Source: Gammaproteobacteria bacterium (lineage in GTDB: Bacteria; Pseudomonadota; Gammaproteobacteria; SZUA-140). From it: a DNA stretch of 64,000 bases. A program made the position numbers and the translations under genes. The notes below the pieces were generated by a model that was given only the letters and a program-made list of their open reading frames with translations, made no database searches and had not been told where the DNA came from. Below, one piece after another: positions 52,827 to 60,734 of the stretch (position 1 is the first letter of the stretch; each line of letters opens with the position of its first letter). The stretch is from assembly GCA_016218365.1 (NCBI GenBank), contig JACREF010000011.1:197094-261093 (forward strand), written 5' to 3'.

Positions 52827-53642
52827 CTAGCCCTTGACCGCCAACACCCCGTCGCCGCTCAGCTCGGTGCGAAAGCCGGCCGTGCGCAGCCGTTTCGCCA
52901 CCTCATTCGGCACATCGCGGCCGCTGGTCAGCGTATTCGGTGTGCCGGTGTAATGGAACAACCGGCCGCGGCGCTTCAGCACCCGGAACAGCTGGTCATA
53001 AAAGACCTGTGAATAGAGTTCACCAGCGATGCCAAAACGCGGCGGGTCGTGCAGGATCGCATCGAACGATTCAGCTTCCAAGGTTGAGATCAACTGACTG
53101 ATGTCGCCGTGCGTCAAGCTCAAGGCCCCGCCGACTGGTGGCGACCACGGGTTCAGGCTGCGCAGCCAGATGACATCGGGGTTCTTCTCAAACGACATGA
53201 TCTGCTGTGCCCCGCCCGCCAGACACCAGGCAGCGAAATAGCCGAGCCCACCGCAGCAATCGAGGATCACCTTGCCGCGCGGTGCGATCAGCGCGACCTT
53301 GTTGCGTGCATCGTCATAGGGCGAGAGCTGCGCGGTCGGCAGCATCTTGATGCCGTCGATCTCGAAGGTTGGCGGCCCCCAGTCGGTGGGGACCAGCTTG
53401 ATCAGCGCGGTCGTGAAGCGCGCGACCGGGGCAAAGTCCTCATCGACCCAGTGATAGATCGTCCGCTCCTTGCAGGTCTTCATGTAAGGATAAACCTGGC
53501 CTTGCCAGCGCCAGCCCTCGGCGAGCAGTTCAACCGTCGTCACCGTGTGATCCAGATCCAGCGAGATCTCAACAGAAGGTAAACCGTCACGCAGCGCTGC
53601 TTGCAGCTGCTGATTGACCTTCAGTGTTAACAGTGGACCCAT
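52827..53642 (-). CDS. Predicted class I SAM-dependent methyltransferase
   Basis: A 271-residue protein. A short N-terminal domain (1-130) precedes a methyltransferase fold: GKVILDCCGGLGYFAAWCLA (about 128-147), QIMSFEKNPDVIWL (about 151-164) and FDAILHDPPRFG (about 195-206). The last has the DPP motif of N- or C-directed methyltransferases. The pattern follows the predicted methyltransferase group COG2521 rather than a known rRNA enzyme. Substrate unknown. Confidence 0.82.
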   Translation of the reverse strand: MGPLLTLKVNQQLQAALRDGLPSVEISLDLDHTVTTVELLAEGWRWQGQVYPYMKTCKERTIYHWVDEDFAPVARFTTALIKLVPTDWGPPTFEIDGIKMLPTAQLSPYDDARNKVALIAPRGKVILDCCGGLGYFAAWCLAGGAQQIMSFEKNPDVIWLRSLNPWSPPVGGALSLTHGDISQLISTLEAESFDAILHDPPRFGIAGELYSQVFYDQLFRVLKRRGRLFHYTGTPNTLTSGRDVPNEVAKRLRTAGFRTELSGDGVLAVKG

Positions 53643-53682
53643 TGTATCCTGAGATGCTCTGTGAGTAATGGTTCGTCATCCG

Positions 53683-53818
53683 TCCCCGATTGCGGTCCCG
53701 GGCAGACGACAGCGAGAATGCCATCATACCTAAAAACTGGATTCCGGGTCGCAGCCACGCTGCGCCCGGAATGACAGTTAAGGAGATGTTGTCATTCCCG
53801 CGACAGCGGGAATCCAGT
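53683..53818. repeat. Family B repeats
   Basis: GGATTCCGGGTCGCAGCCACG and CTGCGCCCGGAATGACAG, then GTCATTCCCGCGACAGCGGG / AATCCAGTC: two palindromic units filling the gap between the methyltransferase and the thiamine-binding-like gene. Confidence 0.8.
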
Positions 53819-53832
53819 CTTTTGTTATTCTC

Positions 53833-54111
53833 TCACAACCGCTTCCCCGCCAAGGTCGGTGCCTTATCGGTGCGTGTTTCCAGTTTCAGATAACTGACCA
53901 GCCGCACCGTACCTTGCTGATGCAGCCGCGTGTGGATCTCCTCGATCGCGGCCAGGATCTCGGCCAGCTCACCTTCGATATTGGTGCCCGAGGCGTGGGG
54001 CTCGACGATGAAATCATGCGCCTGCAAAATCTCGATCACACGACGGATCTCGGCGCGCACCGAGACGCCGCTGCCAATCGGCACAACCTGCAGCTCAGCG
54101 GTGGCCTTCAC
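53833..54111 (-). CDS. MTH1187/YqgV family thiamine-binding-like protein
   Basis: A 92-residue ferredoxin-like protein of the MTH1187 (DUF77) family: AELQVVPIGSGVSVRAEIRR (about 5-24), HASGTNIEGELAEILAAIEE (about 39-58) and the C-terminal RLVSYLKLETR. Family members bind thiamine or similar ligands and often occur near thiamine genes; none are in view here. Confidence 0.9.
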   Translation of the reverse strand: MKATAELQVVPIGSGVSVRAEIRRVIEILQAHDFIVEPHASGTNIEGELAEILAAIEEIHTRLHQQGTVRLVSYLKLETRTDKAPTLAGKRL

Positions 54112-54149
54112 AGTAATAACCTTTTGATGCGTTCATGTTGTGCCGCCCT

Positions 54150-54302
54150 CTGCTACCTTCTCCCCAATCCTCTCCCCAACCCTCTCCCATATGGGAGAGG
54201 GGGTATATGTACTCGTTACAACCCTCCCCGTTTACACAAGGAGGGGATGGAAAGACAGATACTCTCCCTCTCCCGTTCGCGGGAGAGGGTTGGGGAGAGG
54301 GC
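54150..54302. repeat. Family D palindromes
   Basis: A run of CTCTCCC-type units: CCCTCTCCCATATGGGAGAG, CCCTCTCCCGTTCGCGGGAG and a CCCTCCCC...GGAGGGG pair. No gene is supported in 54112-54310. Confidence 0.8.
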
Positions 54303-54310
54303 ACGCTGCT

Positions 54311-54685
54311 TCACTCCCCTTTGGATTTTCCTTCCAGCTTGGCCTTCAGATCGGCAAAGGGATTGAACGTCGCCGCCGCACCTTTGTCGCCACCCACCTT
54401 GGCATGGCCCTTTGACGCCTCCAGATGACGTTGATGTTCGTTATCATGGCAATACATGCACAGCAACTCCCAGTTGCTGCCATCGGGCGGATTATTGTCG
54501 TGATCGTGGTCGCGATGATGCACCGTCAACTCATGCAGGGTCTTGCGATCAAACTCGCGGCAGCAACGGCCGCAGATCGGCGGATACAACTTCAGCGCCT
54601 GCTCGCGGTAACCCTGTTCGCGGGCATCCCGCGCCCGCCGCGATTCGCTGACGATCTGATCCAGCTTGTTATTGTCTCGTTTCAC
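54311..54685 (-). CDS. YajD-family HNH nuclease
   Basis: A 124-residue HNH protein of the YajD family. The zinc cysteines are CGRCC and CMYCHD, and the HNH core lies around HHRDHDHDNNPPDGSNWELL. The N-terminal RRARDAREQGYREQALKLYP is typical. The start is taken as GTG at 54685 (VKRDNNKLDQ); the frame stays open far upstream but that stretch lacks family similarity. YajD homologues are small metal-dependent DNases of uncertain role. Confidence 0.88.
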   Translation of the reverse strand: MKRDNNKLDQIVSESRRARDAREQGYREQALKLYPPICGRCCREFDRKTLHELTVHHRDHDHDNNPPDGSNWELLCMYCHDNEHQRHLEASKGHAKVGGDKGAAATFNPFADLKAKLEGKSKGE

Positions 54686-54808
54686 TGCCCTGCCCTCACG
54701 CCGGGAATAACCTGATGATCCCTGATGACCCAAGAATAGCCGCAATCGTCGTGGCGATCCAGCCGCGCCCGGCTCAACCCGCACCCCAAAACATGTAGAA
54801 TAGCGCTT

Positions 54809-55423
54809 ATGTATAAAGGCGAACGGTTCAACGGCATCAGTCACCTGATCGGCGCGGTGTGCGCGCTGGCCGGTACTGCGGTCCTCGTCAGCTTCGCGGC
54901 CATTGATGGTGATGCCCGCCGCATCATAGTCTTCAGTGTCTACGGCTTCACGCTGTTTCTGCTCTATCTGATCTCGACCTTGTATCACAGCCTGCGCGGT
55001 CGCGCCAAACGGATCTTTCAAATGCTGGACCACCAGGCGATCTATCTGCTGATCGCCGGCACCTATACCCCGTACACCTTGCTGGTGCTCAAAGGCACTC
55101 TGGGCTGGTGGATGTTTGGCATTATCTGGGGACTGGCACTGCTGGGCATCGTGCTCGACGCCTTGCCGAACAAGGGGAAGCGGGTGCTGCCGTTGATCAT
55201 CTATCTGGTCATGGGCTGGCTGTGTCTGTTCGCCTTGCAACCCTTGCTCGCCGCCCTGCCAGCGGCGGGCTTCGACTGGTTGCTGGCCGGTGGCCTCTTG
55301 TACACGATAGGTATCATCTTCTATATCTTGGACCGCTGGTATCCGCGCATGCACGGCGTCTGGCATCTGTTCGTACTGGCCGGCAGCGTCAGCCACTACT
55401 TTGCCATCCTGCTGTACGTGTGA
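54809..55423 (+). CDS. Haemolysin III family (PAQR/YqfA) membrane protein
   Basis: A 204-residue protein with seven transmembrane segments. The haemolysin III signatures are KGERFNGISHLIGAVCAL (3-20), YHSLRGRAKRIFQMLDHQAI (about 59-78), YTPYTLLVLKG and the C-terminal HGVWHLFVLAGSVSHYFAI, which holds conserved metal-binding histidines. Bacterial members (YqfA) affect membrane fatty-acid composition; haemolytic activity should not be assumed. Confidence 0.93.
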   Translation: MYKGERFNGISHLIGAVCALAGTAVLVSFAAIDGDARRIIVFSVYGFTLFLLYLISTLYHSLRGRAKRIFQMLDHQAIYLLIAGTYTPYTLLVLKGTLGWWMFGIIWGLALLGIVLDALPNKGKRVLPLIIYLVMGWLCLFALQPLLAALPAAGFDWLLAGGLLYTIGIIFYILDRWYPRMHGVWHLFVLAGSVSHYFAILLYV

Positions 55424-55550
55424 CCGTTGTTTAAAAAACAGGGGCAGAGCGGATGTTCAATGAATTACCGCGGCGGTCAGATCGCCGTGTCTTTAACAGG
55501 GCATGGCATGATTGTATAGTAACTGCTGATGCACACCCGTGAGCCATGAC

Positions 55551-56243
55551 ATGAACACCACCGAGGCCAAGATCTACAGCGGCTTCAGCCGCCAGCTGCA
55601 GCTGTGGCGCGATGAGGTCGTGCGCCATGAGCAGCGGCTGGGCTGGAAGGTCGGCTTTGCGCTGCCGGTCGACCAGCAGCGTTTCGAGCTGCCGTCGGCG
55701 CTGGTCGGTTACCTGACGCAGGCGCGCCATCTGAGCTCTGGTCAGTGCTATCGGGCCCCCGCCACCGCGATGCTCAAGGTCGAACCCGAGGTTGCGGTGC
55801 TGATCGGTCGCGATGTTTCCGTCGGCGCCAGCCTTGAGCAGGCGCAGGCCGCGATCGCCAGCTATGCACCGGCACTGGAACTGGTCGACAGCACACGCTC
55901 TGTCCACGATGACATCGAGGCCATCCTCGCCGGCAACATGTTTCATGAGGCGGTGCTGCTGGGTGCGCCGCTGCCCGCCCGCGCCTATGATCGCAAACAT
56001 CTTGAGCTATCCTTGGCCATCAATGGCAAAGAAACCAGCACGCTGGAGCACCAGCGGGTGCCACAGGATTTTTCAGCGCTGATCCTGACGGTTGCCGGTC
56101 TGCTCGAGGCCCAGGGTGAGCGCTTGCTGCGCGGCGACTGGATCATCACCGGTGCGGCCGCCACACCGGTGCCGGTGCAAGGTGGTGACAGTATCGCATT
56201 GGACATGGGATTCATGGGGAAGCTGAAGCTGACGATTGGGTAG
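55551..56243 (+). CDS. 2-keto-4-pentenoate hydratase / fumarylacetoacetate hydrolase family
   Basis: A 230-residue protein of the MhpD/FAH-fold family. It has GWKVGFALPVDQQRFELPSA (about 27-46), VEPEVAVLIGRDV (about 82-94, metal-binding Glu pair), ALELVDSTRS and IITGAAATPVPVQGGDSI. These match 2-hydroxy-2,4-pentadienoate hydratase-like enzymes of meta-cleavage pathways. No other aromatic-degradation gene is nearby, so the substrate is open. An in-frame GTG at 55539 would add four residues; the ATG at 55551 is preferred. Confidence 0.85.
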   Translation: MNTTEAKIYSGFSRQLQLWRDEVVRHEQRLGWKVGFALPVDQQRFELPSALVGYLTQARHLSSGQCYRAPATAMLKVEPEVAVLIGRDVSVGASLEQAQAAIASYAPALELVDSTRSVHDDIEAILAGNMFHEAVLLGAPLPARAYDRKHLELSLAINGKETSTLEHQRVPQDFSALILTVAGLLEAQGERLLRGDWIITGAAATPVPVQGGDSIALDMGFMGKLKLTIG

Positions 56244-56337
56244 TGCAGCCTGCGGAATGACCGTTAAGGAGATTTCGTTATTCCCGTGAACGCGCACTGC
56301 TGTCCGGGATAATTTTATGTAAAGCGCTCAAAGGCGG

Positions 56338-56439
56338 GTAGCCTGGGTTGAGCGACAGCGAAACCCGGGTTTCACTCCGTTCAACCCAGGCTACCTCCTA
56401 TCAAAAACGCTTAAGTAAGTACCATTCCACTCTGACCCC
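56338..56439. repeat. RAYT-type REPIN, inverted copy of the element at 18.6 kb
   Basis: GTAGCCTGGGTTGAGCGACA then CAGCGAAACCCGGGTTTCAC and CTCCGTTCAACCCAGGCTAC form a head-to-head REP pair (56338-56394). It is followed by CTCCTATCAAAAACGCTTAAG and CATTCCACTCTGACCCC, the exact reverse complement of the segment at about 18605-18683. Confidence 0.88.
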
Positions 56440-56447
56440 GATCTCTG

Positions 56448-56954
56448 CTACAACTTCCCCAGATAATCATTCTTGCCGATCTCGACGCCATTGTGGCGCA
56501 GGATGCCGTAGGCGACGGTGCTGTGAAAATAGATGTTCGGCAGCGCACGGTTCAACAGGAAGGTCAGGCCATCCTGGCTGACGACCTGGTCGCGCACCTT
56601 CAGTGTGACGGTGCGGCCTTCGGAACCATCGATCTGTTCCGGCGTCAGGGTCTTGAGGAACTCAACCGTCTTGTTCAGCCGCTCGATCAATTCGCCAAAA
56701 CCCTTCTCATTGTCGTCGAATTTTGGCGGCTCCATGCCGGCCAGCCGCGCCCCGCCGCCCTTGGCGGTGTCAGAGACGATCTGTACCTGCCGCGTCAGTG
56801 CAAACATGTCCGGATACAAGCGGGCATTCAGCAGCACGCTCGGGTCGATCTTTTTGGTCTCGGCATGGGCCGCGGCCTTGGCCAGGATCCCGGCCAGATT
56901 GTTCAGCGCACGGATAAACACCGGCACCGAGGCTTGGTACATCGAAATCGTCAT
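56448..56954 (-). CDS. DUF1993 (DinB-like fold) protein
   Basis: A 168-residue helical protein of the DUF1993 family: MYQASVPVFIRALNNLAGIL (5-24), NARLYPDMFALTRQVQIVSD (about 43-62) and LPNIYFHSTVAYGILRHNGV (about 139-158). The fold is a DinB-like four-helix bundle. Function unknown, often annotated as a stress-related protein. It stands alone among repeats. Confidence 0.87.
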   Translation of the reverse strand: MTISMYQASVPVFIRALNNLAGILAKAAAHAETKKIDPSVLLNARLYPDMFALTRQVQIVSDTAKGGGARLAGMEPPKFDDNEKGFGELIERLNKTVEFLKTLTPEQIDGSEGRTVTLKVRDQVVSQDGLTFLLNRALPNIYFHSTVAYGILRHNGVEIGKNDYLGKL

Positions 56955-57055
56955 GGATGGTCTCCTGTTGATTTATAACGGCTTTGTTAAAACCGGTATC
57001 ACTGCGAAGTAATTTGATGTTAGAGAATCGCAGATTCATTCGTTCAAAATTACCA

Positions 57056-57160
57056 CGACCGTCATTCCCGCGAAAGCGGGAATCCATAATCAAGTTCCTG
57101 ATCTATTAAATATGGATTCCGGGTCGCAGCGCGGCTGCGCCCGGAATGACAGTAAGTGAC
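57056..57160. repeat. Family B repeats
   Basis: GTCATTCCCGCGAAAGCGGG and AATCCATAATC, then TATGGATTCCGGGTCGCAGC and CTGCGCCCGGAATGACAG: two palindromic units between the DUF1993 gene and MITE copy 2. The 385-base gap 56955-57339 contains these repeats and the MITE, no gene. Confidence 0.85.
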
Positions 57161-57182
57161 TCATTATCCACATCACTGTCTA

Positions 57183-57335
57183 GGGAAACTCTGATTAATT
57201 CAAAAATTACCACGGCCGTCATTCCCGCGAAAGCGGGAATCCAGATATTACAATTATTTATGGATGCCCGCTGCAGCCTGCCGTCGACCCGATCGGGGGC
57301 GGCATGACGACAATACGAATTAATCAGAGCCTCCC
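57183..57335. mobile_element. MITE copy 2, beside the topoisomerase IB stop codon
   Basis: A 153-base element with inverted ends GGGAAACTCTGATTAATTC and GAATTAATCAGAGCCTCCC, bracketed by TA (57181-57182, 57336-57337). The interior has ATTCCCGCGAAAGCGGGAAT and CTGCCGTCGACCCGATCGG hairpins. The end lies 4 bases from the topoisomerase IB stop. Same orientation as copy 3. Confidence 0.88.
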
Positions 57336-57339
57336 TAGG

Positions 57340-58425
57340 TCATTTCGGTGCAGATTGCACTTCAGGCACAGACTGCTGCAGGAATTGCAACACCGCGACC
57401 TCATCGCGCCTCAATGCAGCGGCAGGTCTGTCGCGCCGCATACCGCGTGGCTGCGACGCTGAGGGAACGGGCGCCGTCAGCCCCATGTGATAGGCCTCCA
57501 GCAGACCCGGGTGTACATAGTATTTGCGACACACGGTGCGGGTATTGCCGAGTCGCTCCGCCACCGCGTCCAGCGCGCGCACAATATTGCGGTCGGCCTC
57601 ACGCCGGCTGGTGGCAGGCCCTGCCACGTGCAAGGCCACGGCCGCCACCATGGTTCCGCCCCAGGTGCGAAAATCCTTGGCGGTGACCTCGCGCCCGCTG
57701 ATCTCGCGCAGATAGTCATTCACATCGTCCGAGCTGATCGGATGGCGTTTACCAAAGACGTCGAGGTACTGGAACAACTCCTGGCCCGGGATATCCTGGC
57801 AGCGCTGCACGATGCGGGCGATGCGCGGGTCGTTGAGCGATACCGAATGTTCGACGCCGCTCTTGCCACGAAAGCTGAAATGCAACTGCCCACCCTTAAC
57901 CTCGACATGCTTGCGGCGCAGCGTCGTCAGCCCATAGGAACGATTCTCGCGCGCGTATTCATCATTGCCGACGCGGATCAGCGTCTTGTCGAGCAGCCGC
58001 ACCACGGTGGCCAGGATCTGGCACCGCGTCAGTTCGCCGGCGCGCAGGTCGCGTTCGACACGCTCGCGCAGCCTGGGCAGGATCTCGCTGAACTCCAGCA
58101 TGCGGCGAAACTTCGATTGATCACGGGTGGCGCGGTATGACGGATGGTAGCGATACTGTTTGCGGCCGCGCGCATCCCGCGCCGTCACCTGGATATGGCC
58201 CTCGGGATCGGGGCAGATCCACACCTCCGACCAGGCCGGCGGGATCGCCAGTGCATTGATCCGTGCCCGCTCGGCCGGGTCGACGATGCGCGCGCCGGCC
58301 GCATCGTAAAAACTCCAGCCCTTGCCGGAGCGGCGACGCGTGATACCGGGGACGCCATCGGTCACATAGTGCAGACCGGCATGGTCTGCCGACCTGCGAT
58401 ATTCGTGGTGTTTCGAAGAACTCAC
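57340..58425 (-). CDS. DNA topoisomerase IB (poxvirus type)
   Basis: A 361-residue bacterial type IB topoisomerase that relaxes supercoils by nicking one strand. It has AGLHYVTDGVPGITRRRSGK (about 16-35), RYHPSYRATRDQSKFRRMLE (about 91-110), RVGNDEYARENRSYGLTTLR and KDFRTWGGTMVA, and the catalytic tyrosine lies in VCRKYYVHPG (about 309-318). GTG at 58425 is chosen as start because a duplicated copy of this 5' end (at 59427) preserves it. The gene is bracketed by two MITE copies in the same orientation (57183-57335, 58493-58646). Confidence 0.9.
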   Translation of the reverse strand: MSSSKHHEYRRSADHAGLHYVTDGVPGITRRRSGKGWSFYDAAGARIVDPAERARINALAIPPAWSEVWICPDPEGHIQVTARDARGRKQYRYHPSYRATRDQSKFRRMLEFSEILPRLRERVERDLRAGELTRCQILATVVRLLDKTLIRVGNDEYARENRSYGLTTLRRKHVEVKGGQLHFSFRGKSGVEHSVSLNDPRIARIVQRCQDIPGQELFQYLDVFGKRHPISSDDVNDYLREISGREVTAKDFRTWGGTMVAAVALHVAGPATSRREADRNIVRALDAVAERLGNTRTVCRKYYVHPGLLEAYHMGLTAPVPSASQPRGMRRDRPAAALRRDEVAVLQFLQQSVPEVQSAPK

Positions 58426-58492
58426 CGTGCGGCTTGCCTCATTAAAACGCCGTGTGCGCAGGGACAGCCCAGTCCGGCCCCGCAACCCGTTA

Positions 58493-58646
58493 AGGAAACA
58501 CTGATTAATTTGAAAATTACCACGGCCGTCACCCCCGCGAAAGCGGGAATCCAGGTATTACAGGCCTTTATGGATGCCCGCTGCAGCCTGCCCTCGACCC
58601 GATCGGGGGCGGGCATGACGACAATACGAATTAATCAGAGCCTCCT
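58493..58646. mobile_element. MITE copy 3, in the topoisomerase IB upstream region
   Basis: A 154-base element (AGGAAACACTGATTAATTT ... GAATTAATCAGAGCCTCCT) inserted after TA (58491-58492), with a mutated GA at the right flank (58647-58648). The uninterrupted target is preserved at 59521-59545 (GCAAGCCGTTAATTCTATCC), which proves the insertion and its TA target. The interior is the same as copy 2 with a few differences. Confidence 0.9.
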
Positions 58647-58762
58647 GAATTCTATCCGAAACCGGCATTGCCGGTATCCATTCAGCCTGCATTCAGCGTT
58701 GGAGGTTCAATCTTGTAGCTGAGGAAGGCGGTAAATCCTGGTTAATAAAAAAGGAGACAACC

Positions 58763-59236
58763 ATGAACCCCAGGCTACTCAACAGCGCAGTACTGGCCCT
58801 CGTCACCACGCTTGCCACGCCGCTGGCATTGGCCGATCGCGGCGACCGCGATGATGATCGTGCTGAACGAGGGTATCAGGTGGAGGAGCATTATTCACGT
58901 CATGAATACCGGCCGCAGCGCCATTGGCGCGATGATGACCATCACCGTCATCACCGGCCGCGCGGTCATCACCGCGAGGTGGTGCAGCGCGGCGACAGTG
59001 ACTACCGTGAGTATCGTGTATATCGTCACGATGATGATTACGACCATGACCGTCGCAGCGGCCGGGCTCGGGTCGAGTATGATCCGCAGTACCAGGCCCG
59101 TTCGCCGGCACCGATCATCCTCGGCGGCTTCATCGGCAGCGTGGTCGGCAATGAGATCGGCCACGGTAACCCCGGTCATACCGCGGTGGGTTCGATTATC
59201 GGTACACTGATAGGCTACGATATCGCGCGGCGCTGA
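58763..59236 (+). CDS. Exported His/Asp-rich protein with C-terminal glycine zipper
   Basis: A 157-residue protein. Signal peptide about 1-24 (ending LALA). The middle (about 25-112) is extremely rich in His, Asp, Arg and Tyr (RHWRDDDHHRHHRPRGHHRE), suggesting metal or nucleic-acid binding. The C-terminal segment IILGGFIGSVVGNEIGHGNP is a glycine-zipper of the type found in outer-membrane lipoproteins. There is no lipobox. Function is not recognised. It lies between two copies of the topoisomerase IB 5' region. Confidence 0.8.
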   Translation: MNPRLLNSAVLALVTTLATPLALADRGDRDDDRAERGYQVEEHYSRHEYRPQRHWRDDDHHRHHRPRGHHREVVQRGDSDYREYRVYRHDDDYDHDRRSGRARVEYDPQYQARSPAPIILGGFIGSVVGNEIGHGNPGHTAVGSIIGTLIGYDIARR

Positions 59237-59238
59237 CC

Positions 59239-59262
59239 CTCTCCCGCACCTGGGAGAGGGGG
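59239..59262. repeat. Family D hairpin after the glycine-zipper gene
   Basis: CCCTCTCCC-GCACCT-GGGAGAGGG directly behind the stop codon of the preceding gene; it may double as its terminator, although no T-run follows. Confidence 0.65.
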
Positions 59263-59284
59263 GATGATCGCCGGGGTGTTGAGC

Positions 59285-59425
59285 TTACTGCAGCGCCCTG
59301 GCCCTGAACGCCCGCCCCTTCAGCTTGCCCTTGTTCAGTTGCGTCAGCGCGCGTTGCAGCTGCGCGCGCTCGATCGCGACATAGGCCTGGCGGTCGAACA
59401 GGTCGATCTTGCCGACACTGCTGGC
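59285..59425 (-). pseudogene. dbpA 3'-end fragment, duplicated
   Basis: The minus strand encodes VGKIDLFDRQAYVAIERAQL, then QRALTQLNKGKLKGRAFRAR and ALQ-stop, nearly identical to the end of the DbpA helicase gene at the right window edge (63842-64000, ending FRARKL-stop). There is no upstream helicase body. At 59425-59427 it joins the topoisomerase IB 5' copy. Confidence 0.88.
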
Positions 59426-59426
59426 T

Positions 59427-59604
59427 GGCATGGTCCGTCGACGTGCGATACTCGTGGTGCTGCAAAGAACTCACCGTGCAATCTGCCTCATTTAAGCGCC
59501 TTGTGCGCAGGGATATCCAGTCCGACCCCGCAAGCCGTTAATTCTATCCGATACCGGCACGGCCGGAATCCATCCAGCCTGGATTCAGCTTCGGAGGTTT
59601 GCCA
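59427..59604. repeat. Duplicate of the topoisomerase IB 5' end and upstream region
   Basis: This segment matches 58378-58492 plus 58649-58712 (about 85 percent by eye). It includes the GTG start and first 17 codons of the topoisomerase (SSLQHHEYRTSTDHA here, SSSKHHEYRRSADHA there) and the sequence beyond. It lacks the MITE, so it represents the pre-insertion form. Confidence 0.85.
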
Positions 59605-59614
59605 TCGATCAAAT

Positions 59615-60718
59615 TTAACTCAGTTGTAAACCGAAGCCAAGTCGTTCTGCGATCCCTGTAGTATCAATATCTAGTCGGCCACCCACTCCAAACTTAAGTT
59701 CAGGGCTACACATGTCATAATCGAGCAGATAGGTGCCGAATGCACCCTCTTGAGCGAGTAAAATATCGCGTGTGGCATTGGCAAGAGTTAGCGCAGCACG
59801 CGTCAACAAACTGGTTTCGCCGACCTGTGCTCCGATGATGACTGGTAGTTGCCGCGTCCTACAGTCTTTGATGACATCCAAAGACCGTAGCAACCCACCC
59901 ATTTTCGACACCCGCAAGTTAACAATCCAGCGACTAGCATCGCTTGTGATGCTGTCTAGGTGTTCACGCCGGTTCACGCTCTCATCAAGAATGATCCTGG
60001 TATCACAAATCTCGGCAAGCTTAGACATTAAATCAAATTGGCCGACCTTAAAGGGCTCTTCAACGGCAAACAAAGGAGTATTAAGTTGTTCAAGATAGTC
60101 GCATGCCGATCCCAGATCGGACCAAAGATTATTGGCATCTACGCGTAATCGCTCGGCACCAGCTGTTCGTACCAGAGCAAGGTTAGCGCGGTCTGATTCT
60201 AAGTTTCCAGATAGCTTTAGTTTGAAATCCACAATTTTGAGCTTTTTGTATTGTGACAGAAGTACCGCGCATTTTTCTGCGCTGGTCACACCAATGACTG
60301 CAGTATAGATATATGGTCCATGCAAACGCGGCAGCCCGAGAAAGTCTTCGACTGGCTGGCCGACTGATTGCGCCATTAGATCAAGCAGCGCTAACTCAAT
60401 TGCACACCATGCGGCAGGATTTATCTCAATAACATCATGATGTTCAAGCATCCATTCTTTCAGCGAACCCAGATCACGCACAATCTCAAGCAAAGATTCC
60501 CGGTATTGCTCAATAAAAATCAATGCACTGCGCACCGATTCACCGGTTACATATTCTCGTGGACAACCTTCACCGTAGCCCACTAGACCATCAAATCCAC
60601 TTGCTGTCACCCATAACGCCGCAGCCTGGTCTCGGACAGCCGATGCATGACGAAAACTGTGCCGGAACGGGATCTCAAGAATCCGGCCATCAAGGCCGAT
60701 TAGTGGGCAGGTATGCAT
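59615..60718 (-). CDS. Enolase-superfamily protein (dipeptide epimerase / N-acylamino acid racemase type)
   Basis: A 367-residue member of the muconate-lactonising enzyme subgroup. The motif VDFKLKLSG supplies the KxK pair (K166, K168). Metal ligands are D194 (RVDANNLWS), E220 (AVEEPF) and D245 (ILDESVN). The position where dipeptide epimerases carry the second catalytic lysine (NIK-x-x-KxGG) reads NLRVSKMGG, so that lysine appears to be R269. Typical members epimerise Ala-Glu-like dipeptides or racemise N-acylamino acids; the substitution may mean altered or one-sided chemistry. It is the third gene of a minus-strand operon, 16 bases after the desaturase-GH3 fusion, and shares its A+T-richer composition. 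Confidence 0.85.
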   Translation of the reverse strand: MHTCPLIGLDGRILEIPFRHSFRHASAVRDQAAALWVTASGFDGLVGYGEGCPREYVTGESVRSALIFIEQYRESLLEIVRDLGSLKEWMLEHHDVIEINPAAWCAIELALLDLMAQSVGQPVEDFLGLPRLHGPYIYTAVIGVTSAEKCAVLLSQYKKLKIVDFKLKLSGNLESDRANLALVRTAGAERLRVDANNLWSDLGSACDYLEQLNTPLFAVEEPFKVGQFDLMSKLAEICDTRIILDESVNRREHLDSITSDASRWIVNLRVSKMGGLLRSLDVIKDCRTRQLPVIIGAQVGETSLLTRAALTLANATRDILLAQEGAFGTYLLDYDMCSPELKFGVGGRLDIDTTGIAERLGFGLQLS

Positions 60719-60734
60719 CGTGTTTTCGTCGTCA

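Noticed and set aside
54686-55396. N-terminal extension of the YajD gene over 237 codons
   Set aside because: The extension is antisense to the well-supported haemolysin III gene; only the last 124 codons match YajD.
59196-59474. Apparent 92-residue minus-strand gene beginning like topoisomerase IB
   Set aside because: It is the topoisomerase start codon and 16 codons running out of frame into the duplicated dbpA end; a product of the rearrangement.
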